Source of the DNA: Entrophospora sp. SA101
Lineage: Eukaryota; Glomeromycota; Glomeromycetes; Entrophosporales; Entrophosporaceae
Reading direction: 5' to 3'
Assembly: GCA_958430865.1 (NCBI GenBank)
Contig: CAUDNR010002491.1
Span: 1-64,000 of the forward strand
DNA length: 64,000 bases
The translations under genes and the position numbers were made by a program. Shown piece by piece: positions 1 through 11,393 of this stretch; the stretch's first letter is position 1, and each line of letters begins with the position of its first letter. The notes beneath the pieces are model-generated. The model searched no databases. It had not been told where the DNA came from and worked only from the letters and a program-made list of their open reading frames with translations.

Positions 1-1706
1 TTAGTTTCATTTTTAATTTCAATTTTTATAATAATAAAATCAATATTAAACCTTGTTGTATATATAGTTTGAATATTGTGAAATTGAAATTCCGTGTCTC
101 ACACAAATCTCTTGGATTTAGTTAAACTAATATTTATTTCGTTTTATGGTAGTATCCAATTATTTAATTATTTGATTACTTTCTTTTACTATAGCACTCA
201 AGCTATTTAATTATTTACAGGGCAAGTTTCCTCACTTCCCTTCCGGTAACATTTTCTCAGCAGTTGCTATGTTTGCTGCCTGAGCCAGAACGTGTCAATT
301 ATTATCTCCTCTGATAATAATCCCAGTATCCTCCTTGATACTGATATGTTGTGTTTATATAGACGGTTCAGTGTTTCTTAACTGACTGCACCTAGCTAGG
401 GTTTCCACTTGTTTAGGCGTTGGCCTAATCTAAAATAAAAATAAAGAAAATAAGATTAAAAGAGAATACACACACTATACTTATCAAAGGCGTCCCCCTG
501 GTAAGATAGTAATTAATTAATAATTAGGTTAGAGTTAAAGGTTTATATGGTTTAGGAAGCGGGTGGATAATTCCACTGGCAATAGATTATTTTAAGAGAT
601 ATTTATGTTTGTATTTTATTAATAAGATATTATTGTTATTACAAGATTGTAGTTAAGAATGAATTAACTGGTGAACTGATCATTACATGAAAGAGAAATT
701 TACAACGTATTTATACATGTTAAAGGTTCTATCATCTAGTTATCCGACTTCGTTGAAATCCTAATTTATACTAATTAATATTTTCCTTAATTATTATTTA
801 AACCTTCCATTTAGAATTATTTTCAAGTAATTTCTAGTCATCATGAGTCATGTAAAATTCTTTCATTTAAATATTTTTCTGAGACTTTGTAATCTGTTAC
901 ACTTTAGAATGTTGGAATATTTATATCTCCAATATTTGGGTTATTTTCCGAGAGCTATTTATTTGATTGGTGCGCCTTATTAATTAGTGTAACATTTATT
1001 AAATTGTACTGGTTTATTTCTTGTTGAGTTATTCCGTGATAATCGTTTCCACATTTTCACTTCGTGATACATGTAAATCATTTCCGATTTATATGTTCGT
1101 TCCCGTGATTTATAATATACTATTTTACACTGTTTCTATTGTCTATGCCCATACATTGTACAAATACATACCATTTTCATATACACAAATTAGAGATAGG
1201 AACTTACATGACCCAGGGTTCAAATTGAATCAGATTTTTTTTTTCATTTTTCACTTGTCAAAAAATTATGCAATCAAATATTAATAAAGAATTAATATAT
1301 TACAACAACCCTACCCTAATACTAAACCTAGAAACATATCATCAAATTAATCACCTTTAAATACATGCTAAAAAATAAGTAAAAAAAGGAGTATTGCTTG
1401 GAAGTATTAAACAGGAAGGTAATGTTGTGAAATGTAAATTATGTGTGGAAAAAGAATTGAAATTTTTTCAAAATATTAGTGGGATTTAAATGCAGAACAT
1501 AATATTGATAAAGATGATAGATTATTATTGACATGGTGCGCACCATTTACTGTGCTATGCTGCCAAATTTCACCAAAAACATTAGTGCTGATCCATTTAT
1601 TTTAGATTAATTGATCATGAATGAATCAGTGAGATGTTGATCATTTTGTTATGAAATTTTGTCACCAACATATGGGCCAATTTGTTCAATTGATGCCCAG
1701 TGATTA
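1..1706. other. Gene-free AT-rich stretch, possible old repeat
   Basis: I see no coding exon here; the open frames are short and low-complexity. The first 850 bases contain more mixed-composition DNA than the flanks, with tracts such as CCTAGCTAGGGTTTCCACTTG near 390 and GGCGTCCCCCTGGTAAG near 490. These look like part of an old dispersed repeat or LTR, but no second copy or matching terminus lies in the window, so this is only a suspicion. Confidence 0.4.
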
Positions 1707-1960
1707 AAGGTTTCTGGTCGAAACTGCTTCTATTAGTAGCCGAAATTGCCCAAATACTTTGGGCAAAAATTATTTTTTTTATAAGCCCAAACTACTTTTT
1801 GTTATTAGCTGAAATTGGGCAAAATTATTTTAAAGTTGTTTAAGTTAAAACAAGTTGATTCATATCGTTTTTTAATGTTCATGCTTATAGAAAATGTTGA
1901 GAAGCCCAAATTGCCCAAACTAGTTTGGGCTTTGAGAAAACAGTTTGGACCAGAAACCTT
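1707..1960. repeat. Fold-back (MITE-like) element, 254 bp
   Basis: The left end reads AAAGGTTTCTGGTCGAAACTG and the right end is its near-perfect reverse complement (CAGTTTGGACCAGAAACCTT). The interior carries repeated, partly palindromic units built on GCCCAAA/TTTGGGC (around 1749, 1778, 1816, 1894 and 1911). There is no coding capacity of note. A clear target-site duplication is not visible. The structure fits a non-autonomous DNA transposon or a foldback element. Confidence 0.6.
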
Positions 1961-2208
1961 ACCTGTGATATCTAAATGTAGATCAATTTTCTATGTTCTT
2001 TATATAGAAAACTGCATACCACCACATTTCACCACACATGCGTATAACTCACATAACAGTTGCACTTGTGCACCTAAGCAAACTTGTTCATCTATATTCA
2101 TATTACTCACTACTTTGGTAATCCCATTTCAAAATAGACTGGTCAAGAATAATCCCATTTTGAAGATTAGTACATTTTTTAGTTAGGACACTATATTGAC
2201 TTCTAAAA

Positions 2209-4090
2209 ATGAGAAAAACAAAAGAGCAAGAAATAATTTGTCATTTATGTCATAATACCCAAACAACAAAGTGGAGAAGGGTAACTGAAGATGCCTTGAT
2301 CAAATGTAAAGATAATGGTATTAGGTTAGAAGTTGGCAAATATCTATGTAATATTTGCTATGCACAATATATTTCAAACTTTATTTATAATTATGGTAAC
2401 AAAAAAAAAACAACTTTTTTCATTCCTTGCCATCTTCTATGAGTCCTAATCCATCCACCAACTCTTCTGCTAATGCAAGTTTATCTTCTAACTCTTCTAA
2501 CAACTCAACCAAGTTAAAGTCTTTTAATGATTTAAGTTCAACATCACAAAAAAATGAAAAGCTAAAAAAAGTTGGAAAGGAAATATATTATAATGCAAAA
2601 GAAGTATTACAAAATTCTAATATAACTTCTTTTAATCTGAAAAAAATTACTTTAGAAATTGATAATATAGATTATGAGATAGATTTTATGAATTCCAACA
2701 TTACTGATAGTAACTTAATATTAAGGCAAGATGCTGTTGTGCGTTCATGTGATGAAGCAATGATTTCTAGGGATGCATATAGATCACTTTCAAAAAATTA
2801 CCCAGAGTTAGAAAGGTATTATAAAATAGAATATAGGCGTCAAGTAATCCAAAACATCATTAATAACTTAATTCCAATTAATATATTTAATATCAATGAC
2901 AATGATGAAAATGTTGAATCAAGTGATGGAGCCTATTGTTCAATTATACACATATTAAATATTATAATTCCTTTATTAAAATCTTCAAAAACATTTAATT
3001 TATTTAATTGTACATTAAAAATCAAATTAAGTGGTGATGGTCATTTGGTTGGAAAAGTTCAGAGCCAAGTTATATTGACATTCTGTCCTACTAAATGAAA
3101 GTGAAGATGTCTTAAAACCAAGCCATCAATATTGGTAAATTTTTTATTTTTATTTATTTATTTATCTATAATCCATTAATTATTAATATTGATTACATAT
3201 AATTTTTATTAATATTAATTATAGTATATGTATTTATATTGGAAAGGAAAATAAACTTCTTTAGAATATTGCTGGTCATTATTTAATGAAGAACTTTCTA
3301 ATTTGAAAACAAATGGATATGTTGATCCAGAAAATACCTATTGGAATGTTGAATTTTTTATGTCTGCAGATTGGAAATTCATGCAATTGGTTCATGGTAT
3401 TAAGGCTCCTACAGCTGAGTATTTTTGTCTTTATTGCAATTGTTCTAAATCACAAAGAGCAAATATGGAGCTCCAGTGGCATAATGATTATAATTCAAAA
3501 ACTAAAAGTAATTATTTAAATTTTATATGTAGAAAAAAATAACTACATCAGGAAAATGGTGTTGTATATTATATTTATGCATATCCATGCAAATGCAGGT
3601 GATTTACATATAAAATATGCCAAACAGTATGTATAAAGTTCATATATATACAAATATTATATGTGAATCACCTACATTTGTGCAGGGTATACATAACCCA
3701 TTTTTCTGATGTATAAATTATATTATTTACATTTATTTATTTTCAAAAGGTTATAATTATGATTGCCTATTACCATTTGTTGATTATAAAAACTGGATAC
3801 CAGATGAGCTCCATTCAATGCTAAGGATAAGTGATATTTTATTTGAATCTTTGTTTTATGATCTTAATCATAACCCAAAAAAAATTGAAAAAGAAATTTC
3901 TAATCAAATAATTTTAGAAACCAAAAAGAATTGGAATTTCTAAATTTGAAAATTTTTGATCTAAAAAGTTCAAAATTTAAATGGACAGGCACTCAAAAGT
4001 TAACATTTTTAGAAAATTTTCAGGTTTCTAATTTTTACAATGATGAAAAAGGAATAAAAATAGAAAATCTACTCAATGTACATACTTTTT
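2209..4090 (+). pseudogene. Relic of a GATA-like zinc-finger transposon protein
   Basis: Pieces of one protein lie in order on the plus strand but in different frames. The first is a GATA-like finger at 2209-2400: a Cys-x2-Cys pair, then T-x2-WRR, then G-x3-LCN-x-Cys, with a loop longer than in classical GATA fingers. A Ser/Asn-rich and charged region follows at 2427-3098, with an SGDGHLVGK motif near its end. Next is a segment at 3303-3540 with ADWKFMQLVHGIKAPTAEYF and a CLYC motif, then a segment around 3752-3940 with WIPDELHSMLRI, and finally a KWTG segment around 3990. Frame shifts occur in a poly-A run near 2401 and after 3085, and stops separate the rest. From memory, the SGDG, ADWKF and DELH-MLRI motifs recur in an uncharacterised multicopy family in fungi and cnidarians that looks transposon-derived. 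I cannot name the superfamily. Confidence 0.55.
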
Positions 4091-4144
4091 CGAATCAATA
4101 ACTCATTTTATGTCAAATACACTATCCACCAATTTTATCTTTGA

Positions 4145-4354
4145 TTACAAAAAGATGTTAACTTTAATATTTTAGAATGGTGGAAAGATCATCAATACAT
4201 TTATTCAAGACTTTCAAGATTCACTACCTATTATCTTTCAATCTCATGTTCCGGTGCGCCCAGTGAAAGAAAGTTTAATGCAGCTAGACTTACAGTTAAT
4301 GAACTTTGCTCAAATTTAAATACACAAACAATTGACAGTATTCTTGTATTATGA
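4145..4354 (+). pseudogene. hAT transposase C-terminal (dimerisation) fragment
   Basis: This frame reads from about 4145 to a TGA at 4352-4354. It shows the hAT C-terminal dimerisation signature: LEWWKDH, then YSRLSRFTTYYLSI, then SGAPSERKFNAA, and a final SILVL before the stop. The rest of the transposase is absent directly upstream, so this is a truncated relic, possibly nested beside the zinc-finger relic at 2209-4090. Downstream (4425-4560) the sequence has repeated GGGTCGGGT-type motifs that may belong to the element's end. Confidence 0.75.
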
Positions 4355-4695
4355 AGCTTATTATAGTGAATTTTTTTTCTTGTGATTCTATTCAACATTA
4401 TAAGTTTTGGAAATTTTTTGTGCACAAGTCAAGTTCGGGCTGAGATTTTTATAATTTTTATGTGCACAAGTTGGTTGCAGGTTGGGTCCAGATTGCAAAT
4501 TATAAATTTATATGGGTTCGGGTCGGGTATTCATTAAATTGTGGTGACCCGTGTAGGCCTTTAATACATTTCGTTGCCTCCGAAATCACTAATATTGTAC
4601 AAAATTCAGCAAACAATTTTAGAAAATCAGTCAATATGTAGCGGGTATAATGTTACTTCGTTTTTTTTTTGTTATATATACAATAAATCAAATTA

Positions 4696-6938
4696 TTATA
4701 ATTCGGTTACTTTAAACCCTATTCCTTCACATTCTATGATATTCTTCTCACTCCCTTCTTCTTCACCAGCTTTATCATTATTAGAAGTTACTTTTGTGAT
4801 TTTAAATTTTACACCTACCATAATTTCGGAATAATGCATAACTGTTGAAGTGTGTAAACTTATTGGACCTGTTAAAATTTTAGATTTTCCTTCTGCCAAT
4901 GCCATAAATATTATCAATTGGTCTTGTAAATATCTAATAAAAATTAAATATAATTTGATCGATTATAACATATAATTATATTAAATGAAATATAATAATA
5001 AGTACATACTCATCTACACATCCTCCATGTCTCAAATTTTTAATTAATTCTTCTGCAGCATTTTTTCCCAAATCTTCAGCAGTTAATTCTTTAAAAAAAA
5101 ATATATATATATATTATAATGTTATTGTGAGTTTCTATTTTTAAAAATTGAATCAAAAATTTTAATATTAGCCATTAACTACAGTCAACTCTCTCTTTAA
5201 TATAAAACTGCTCTTGAGGGAGTGCACTTAGAGAGGATCGAATGCATTGTATATTATTTACTTTTATCAATTACTGCATTTCCACTTATAATACATCCTG
5301 TGTTTGTTATTGCCCATAACCTTGGTAAAAGAAATTGATTAATTTAATATAAACATAAATAAAAATATATACACTCCAAAAACCTACACTATGTCAAAAC
5401 CTTCACCAGATGAAATTTTTGCATGATTAATTTCAATATCAGGTTTGATATTGTTTAACTCTGGTAAATCTGAATTATTTACAATCACTTTTGATGCAGC
5501 TGAAATTATTTGTTGTGCAATCTAAAAAATAAATCAAAATAAAATAAGATGATATTTTGGTTTATAAAATTGTAAAATGTGTATATATATATTACTTGAT
5601 TTGGTACTTTTGCTATTGTAACTATTCTTTTTTTAAAAAACATATTCAAGAGTTAGGATATTAGAAAAGGATCGGATTGAGTAATGTATTAAGCAAAGAT
5701 ACTTTTTAAATACCCTTTAATTTGAATTACAGTTCCCCGTTCAATCAAACTAATTGGAGTAAAAGCCTTAACAACTAATGGATCAACTCTTAAAACAATT
5801 TCACCGCCACCTTTAGGATAATAACTATGTTAAATAATTTATTACTGTTATTATTATTATTATTATTATTATTGTCATTGTAATTGTTATTGTATGAAAA
5901 AAAAACCAATCTCTCTCCCATATATATTTTATTATCACATACCCATGATTTGTTATACTAATATTAAAATCAAAATTAAATCCATTTGTAACAATCGGTT
6001 TGAAAACTTGCAAGAAAAAATTAATTGGAGGTGCTGATCGAACAGCAGTGCCACCTTTTATAATGACTTTTTTTGACTTAGGTGGTAATGCTAAAATAGA
6101 TGATGGTGGAGCAGAAAAGATTAATGGGATCAAAACTGTTTGAACCAGTAATGTGACACTCCTATAAAAAACACAAAAGTTGTAGAGGTACAAGTTTAGA
6201 TGAAGGATTAAATTGAAGATTAATATAAATTAATATTAATATATATATATATATATATGCACCCAGCTGTTTTTATATCTGCAAAAAAAGTATTCTTTTC
6301 TTTTAAAATTTCTTTTGGATAAAAAGTAAATTCTTGAGATCTAATCTTTTTTTTTAAAAAAAAGAATTTTATTATGTTTTTTTAGTAATTATAAATTTTG
6401 ATTTAAAATATAAATTTTACCTGACCTCCTTGCAAATCTCCTTGATAAATTTCATTCAAAAGTTTAAGAGAAGTTAAATGTTGTTGTTTCAATCCTAATC
6501 AATCAATCAATCATCAATAATTAATAATATAATTAATAATTAATAATTAATAATAATAAATATAACAACAAAAACCTGGCTGATCTCGTCTTAATCTAAC
6601 ATTAAACATTCTTATTGGCTTTTTTAATAGACAACTTGAAAAAAAATAAAATTATTTAACTATGATTAATTTTTAATTTCACAAAAAGAAATTTAGATTA
6701 TTATTATCGCGTGTATGATTGATTAGTAGTATACAGTTGTTATTATGATGATAATAATGTTTTACCTATATGCTACACAATTTCGAATAACTAAAGAAAA
6801 ATGAATAAATGAGAATTAATTAATTGTTTGCAAAAAAAAAAAATAATTGTTTCATTTACCTTGACCTCCACCCTCTAAAATACTTCCATCGAGCGTAACT
6901 AGTTCTGAACTATTACTACCACCACTATTATTATTCAT
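4696..6938 (-). CDS. RTCA: RNA 3'-terminal phosphate cyclase (RtcA type), 12 exons
   Basis: The enzyme converts an RNA 3'-phosphate to a 2',3'-cyclic phosphate using ATP. The exons on the minus strand are 6860-6938, 6766-6790, 6576-6634, 6421-6494, 6263-6345, 5943-6161, 5714-5824, 5596-5626, 5388-5521, 5262-5320, 5010-5088 and 4696-4933. They sum to 1191 nt, or 396 aa plus stop, with every junction in phase. Family marks in order are TLDGSILEGGGQ at the N-terminus, KKPIRMFNVR..RDQPGLKQQHL, the TAGSVTLLVQTVLIPL block, KGGTAVRSAPP, HGYYPKGGGE, SSGEGFDIVLWA, and SLHTST near residue 345. The last contains the histidine adenylated in catalytic cyclases, which favours RtcA over the non-catalytic Rcl1 branch. 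The start is the only ATG ahead of the conserved core. Oddities are exons of only 25 and 31 nt. Confidence 0.92.
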
Positions 6939-8144
6939 ATTTTATTTAATTAATACTATATAATAAGATAAGAATGTTTTTTATGCAACTTCTTTCCTTA
7001 TGCCTAAATTTCGCTTTATAGCTTTAATGAGATAGAGATATTTTCTCAAAAAAATTATTTATTGTAGTGCTATTCTTTTTTAGTACATGTACACGTATTT
7101 TTACCATATTTATAAAACTTGTTTTTTGTGAATTTCATATTTAAAAAAACAAAAACCAAGCCTCGCGTGCTAAAAGTAAAGGTTGTTTTACTCTCAAAAA
7201 TTAATTCGCATATACAGTATATATTTCAGACATAGATAATAGATAATAAAGACCAATTAAGAAAATTCGTTGAATCGAGCACATTTTTATGTTTTTAGAA
7301 AAACTAGTGCGATGACCAATATTGAGTGCCAAGTAAAATTTGTTCCTCATAACAAGATCGACTGTATTTTTTTACATTATGCAATCTTCAAAGTCAAAAC
7401 GCAAAAACCAACAAGCAAATATAACTTACATACCAAGTAAAAGTTGTTAAAGTTCCGATAGTAGACAATGTTAAATTTTTTATATTTAATAATCAGTCAT
7501 TCTGAGCTATGTTTTTGTCTTTTTTTGTAAAATTAATTTCTAATAAAAGTTAATGAATATCCATCAATCGTACAGTCCTAGGTTGTATGCATAACAGTCA
7601 TATATTTATTGTTGGTGTTGTTGCAAGTGTTGGATATTATTATTGTCTCAATAGAAGAGATTTTATTTAGTAATATTAATGTATAAACTTTATTTTCAAA
7701 TTCATATTCCGAAAAAGTATTACTAATAAAGCGACAAAGGACGATGAGTACATTCAAGTTTGTTTTCCAATTTTTTTTGATGCTGCAAACAATTTACTGT
7801 GCATTTGTGCTCAAAAAAATGATCAAAATCATGTATTTTTCCGCAAAAATATCCGCAAATTTGCGCAGCATCATGTAAATATCCAATTTTATTGGTGGGT
7901 TGGGTGCGTGTTATCCTTATTTAGAAAATGATTTGGCGATTGCGGATATTTTTGCGGAAAAATACATGATTATAAAATGATCAGCAAACTTTATATTGAA
8001 TGTTTTTCGGAATTATTTTCAATATTAATATTTACAAAAAAAAAGGAATATCCTTACTAGTACGAAATGCGGAAAATATTGTAAATAATGATATATAAGT
8101 ATGATCCATTTTCAATTTGGTTTCCTTCATTTATCTAATGCAAA
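6939..8144. other. Intergenic region between divergent genes
   Basis: This 1.2-kb AT-rich spacer separates the minus-strand cyclase gene from the plus-strand F-box-like gene, so it should carry both promoters. I see no coding exon. It contains one inverted-repeat element (7821-7982), annotated separately. Confidence 0.6.
7821..7982. repeat. Small inverted-repeat element (MITE-like)
   Basis: The left arm (7821-7857) and right arm (7940-7982) are inverted copies sharing the core TCATGTATTTTTCCGCAAAA and then ATATCCGCAA. The roughly 80-bp loop is unrelated to the arms. No coding capacity is present. It sits about 160 bp upstream of the start codon of the next gene. Confidence 0.6.
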
Positions 8145-9866
8145 ATGGAAAATTTACCTTCGGAATTTCTGATACAAGTATATACTTACAATAAAACCCC
8201 CATTTCACTTATCCTTGTTAACAAACACATTTATAAATTATTTACGAGTCCACTTGCAAAAGCCAAATGGGCTTTAGGAACCTTTGGAAAAACTCATGCA
8301 TTGTTTCATGCAATTCGACTGGGAAAAACTTTTATTACGGTTGATGTTATAAAAGCATTGTTAAAATTAAAAGCAAATTTTTCAAGATACCTTGTGCAAA
8401 TATGTTTTGCGGAAAGATCGACACAACAGACCGAATGTAATGTTCTTTGTGGAATATATCCAAAAATATCATGGTTCTCCGAAATGTCATTAGAAGCATA
8501 TATAACTTTAATTAACGAGGGTACATCTAGATTTGGAACCGATGCGCATCTAAATACAAATGATGCCAAAATGTTTAGTTTTTTGAGCGGTCAATTACTA
8601 CCTGATGATCAAGCATCAATATTAATCAAAAAGAATTTGAAAGTAATCGAAGACCTAATTGTGAATAAAGAATTTACACCATTTCCTCCAAGGCCAAAAG
8701 TCTCAAATGACAAGAAAAATATTTTAGCAAGAGATGATAGTGAATTTCGCATGGTTGCAAGAGCCATCATATTAGAACCCAAAATTTTGCATATGTGGAA
8801 AAGAATAGGTTATGACATTCGCAAAGATGTTAATGATTTGGTAATGCAAGGCTGTATTCTAAAACTTTTACCACGAAATCCTCCTATCGGTTGGCATAAT
8901 CCGGATAAAAAAGATGTTATAAACCGATTGAATACTTTCATAAGCATCGGATTCAAATTAACCAAATCTTCGATGGTTGATATTTTACATCTTTATGAAA
9001 ATCAACCTAGAATCTGTGGTTCCATTTTGATGGAATCTTTTCGTGAAGTTAGGAAAGAATCAAAATTTGTCACTGAGCAAAAATGCTTAATTGAAATTAC
9101 TCGGATTGACAGAAGAATAAATTATAAAGTATTGGATTTTTTGAAACATAAAGGAACGTCAGAATTAGAATTTTTATTTTTAAAAACATTCATTTATCAT
9201 TTTTTTACAACAGACATTAAAAAAGAATTTGACAATTTGGAGACTTCATTTATTAAAGATGAACAAGTAAAATCGTCCAATAAAAACAACAGCAATGACA
9301 ATCAACATTTATTTGTATATGATTTTAAAAAAGAAACTTTTACTGACATGTTGAAGAATTACATAAGTTCATGTATCAAAAAACCAACTGATGGACTTAC
9401 TCTAAAAAGTACTCTTTATAGTTGGGTATTGAAAAATTTCAATGTAAATTCAATAAATACAAGATTATGTTTCCACGATATTATTTTGTCCAAACTGTGG
9501 ATTGAAACACATCCCCACCATCCTGAGAGAAATGTGATTATGTCAATATACAAGGAATATTGCAGACGCTGTGTACCATTTGAAGTTTTCCATTTGAAGA
9601 TGTTAAGAAAATCAAACAACTTATCCACATTAAAGCCATTTTTTGGAATATTTTTACCAACCGTTTTTAACATAAAACCAACATTTCAATATGAACAAAA
9701 TTATAGTAATCAATTAGATCCTGGGAAATGGTTTCGTGAATTAGAGAAAGAACACAATAATACATCAAAAGCCACTACTTCTAGTGATACTTTTATCAAT
9801 TTATTCAATATGTTCTGGAAGCGTATTAATGAAGAAACATCATTATTAAACTTGTCAGAAAAGTAG
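8145..9866 (+). CDS. F-box-like protein, single exon, 573 aa
   Basis: An uninterrupted 573-codon frame starts at ATG 8145. Residues 2-35 (ENLPSEFLIQVYT, then SLILVNKHIYKL) resemble an F-box, which binds Skp1 in SCF ubiquitin ligases. A segment with KAKWALGTFGKTHALFHAI and VIKALLKLKANFSRYLVQICF follows, as in a large Mucoromycota/Glomeromycotina family of uncharacterised F-box-like proteins that I recall. The rest looks mainly helical, with repeated hydrophobic heptad-like stretches (about 200-300 and 400-500) and no recognised catalytic motif. There is no signal peptide or membrane helix. A role in substrate selection for ubiquitination is inference only. The absence of introns is unusual beside its intron-rich neighbours, but normal for this sort of expanded family. 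Confidence 0.85.
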   Translation: MENLPSEFLIQVYTYNKTPISLILVNKHIYKLFTSPLAKAKWALGTFGKTHALFHAIRLGKTFITVDVIKALLKLKANFSRYLVQICFAERSTQQTECNVLCGIYPKISWFSEMSLEAYITLINEGTSRFGTDAHLNTNDAKMFSFLSGQLLPDDQASILIKKNLKVIEDLIVNKEFTPFPPRPKVSNDKKNILARDDSEFRMVARAIILEPKILHMWKRIGYDIRKDVNDLVMQGCILKLLPRNPPIGWHNPDKKDVINRLNTFISIGFKLTKSSMVDILHLYENQPRICGSILMESFREVRKESKFVTEQKCLIEITRIDRRINYKVLDFLKHKGTSELEFLFLKTFIYHFFTTDIKKEFDNLETSFIKDEQVKSSNKNNSNDNQHLFVYDFKKETFTDMLKNYISSCIKKPTDGLTLKSTLYSWVLKNFNVNSINTRLCFHDIILSKLWIETHPHHPERNVIMSIYKEYCRRCVPFEVFHLKMLRKSNNLSTLKPFFGIFLPTVFNIKPTFQYEQNYSNQLDPGKWFRELEKEHNNTSKATTSSDTFINLFNMFWKRINEETSLLNLSEK

Positions 9867-11393
9867 ACAATGAATTATAATTTACATACAATGTGATATT
9901 TTTAGTGATGGGTGTTTGACCGTATCATTTTTTGTAAATTTTTATATTTAAATATTATTGAAGCAACTAATCAATTTAAGTTATCTTTTGCATATTAGAA
10001 TTCAAAAAATAGGGTTTTTTATAAAACATTCTTTTTTACCTTGATTATAATATCAATTGTTATTAAAAGTATGTTTAGTTAATAAACAATGATTTTTCAT
10101 ATATAATAATTAATATATTTTATAATGAACTTTTTTTAACAAAATGGATTTTTGATTATACATGAAGAACCATTCCGACTTTTTTTATATTTTTGATAGT
10201 AATGGTAATAGTCGAAATATTTGAATACTTTTGGATAGTAATACACCGTGAGCATGCTAATTCCTTGATTTAACGGATTTCTCGATACAATAACAACTGA
10301 TTTTTTTAATTTCCCAAACTATCCGTAATAACAGCCTATTTTATCGGTAAAAAATAATTTCAACTTTGATAAAGTTTCAAAATATCTCAGATCAAGCGGA
10401 GTTGATGTGAATGTCTGTCTGTTTGATTATATTACCGTTGCACCATCAATCTCAGTTTAAACAAGTATATTTATAAACAAAAAAGTATGTTTTAGGCAAT
10501 GATGTCAGCTGGCAGAGAAAAAATTGGCTAAACTGGACGAGTCCAACGTATAACTTGAATATCGTCTTAGCAATGACCATGACACAGTCCAAATTACGGC
10601 ATGTTGTCAGTTCCAATTTTTAATTACATCAAAAGTCACGTGAGTGAGTCAAGTGATTAACATTTTTCAATCATAATTATCCAAGTCTGAAGTGATTATT
10701 TAAAATTTTGTCATCCTTTCCTAGAACGATTGTTAAGGTTGTTATTGTACTTCCAACCACAAAAAAAAAAAAATGCTCGGTAGTCAGTCATCAGATGGTG
10801 ACTCGACTAATATTTTACCAAAAAATCATCGTCCCTGTTACTTTATTTAGAAACGTCATTTAATAATTGAAATTACTATATTTAATACTTTATTTATAAT
10901 AGTTATACTTTAAAAAATTTCAAACTTATATTTCAATTTTATTCCAAGAAGAAATTAAAGAAAGAGAAATAATAAAAATTTAAAGAAAAGCTACCCACAC
11001 CACATTATCAATAAATTAATCTTCGTATTAATTTGAATTTGAATTACATGTCTCCATACTTCTGTCATTATTTTAGTCAACCTAGGAATTATCGAAGAGA
11101 GAAGAAAATCCATCCATCCTGAGTAAGTCATAACTGATATAAAGAATTGACGCAACTGGCAAAGCTTAAGAGATTAATATATTCGAGATCAAAGAACAAT
11201 AAGTAAAGAGATAATCTAAACTATAATAGAGAATAAAATAATATACACACTTGTTATACGAGTCAAAACTTACTGCATAATTGGCAACGATACGTCTATT
11301 AATATTTTAAATATACAATAACTCTGTTGTTATAAGAAAAATATTTATAATAAAAATCTACCGATTAAAGAAAACTTTCTACACTATGTCACA
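9867..11393. other. Gene-free stretch with a pogo-like terminal motif
   Basis: No exon is visible. Around 10245-10290 the sequence ACACCGTGAGCATGC, followed by TTGATTTAACGGAT, resembles the ends of pogo/Fot1-type elements. A related motif occurs near 14240-14310. The remainder is AT-rich intergenic DNA with a 13-bp poly-A run near 10760. Confidence 0.4.

Noticed and set aside
1201..1260. tRNA-like T-loop (GGGTTCAAATTGAATC)
   Set aside because: No matching D-arm, anticodon stem or acceptor stem can be formed around it.
1021..1284. Open frame of 87 codons
   Set aside because: It starts from a non-ATG codon, is hydrophobic and low-complexity, and has no motif or splice context; chance frame in AT-rich DNA.
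1815..2186. Open frame of 123 codons
   Set aside because: It crosses the right half of the fold-back element and has no recognisable protein pattern.
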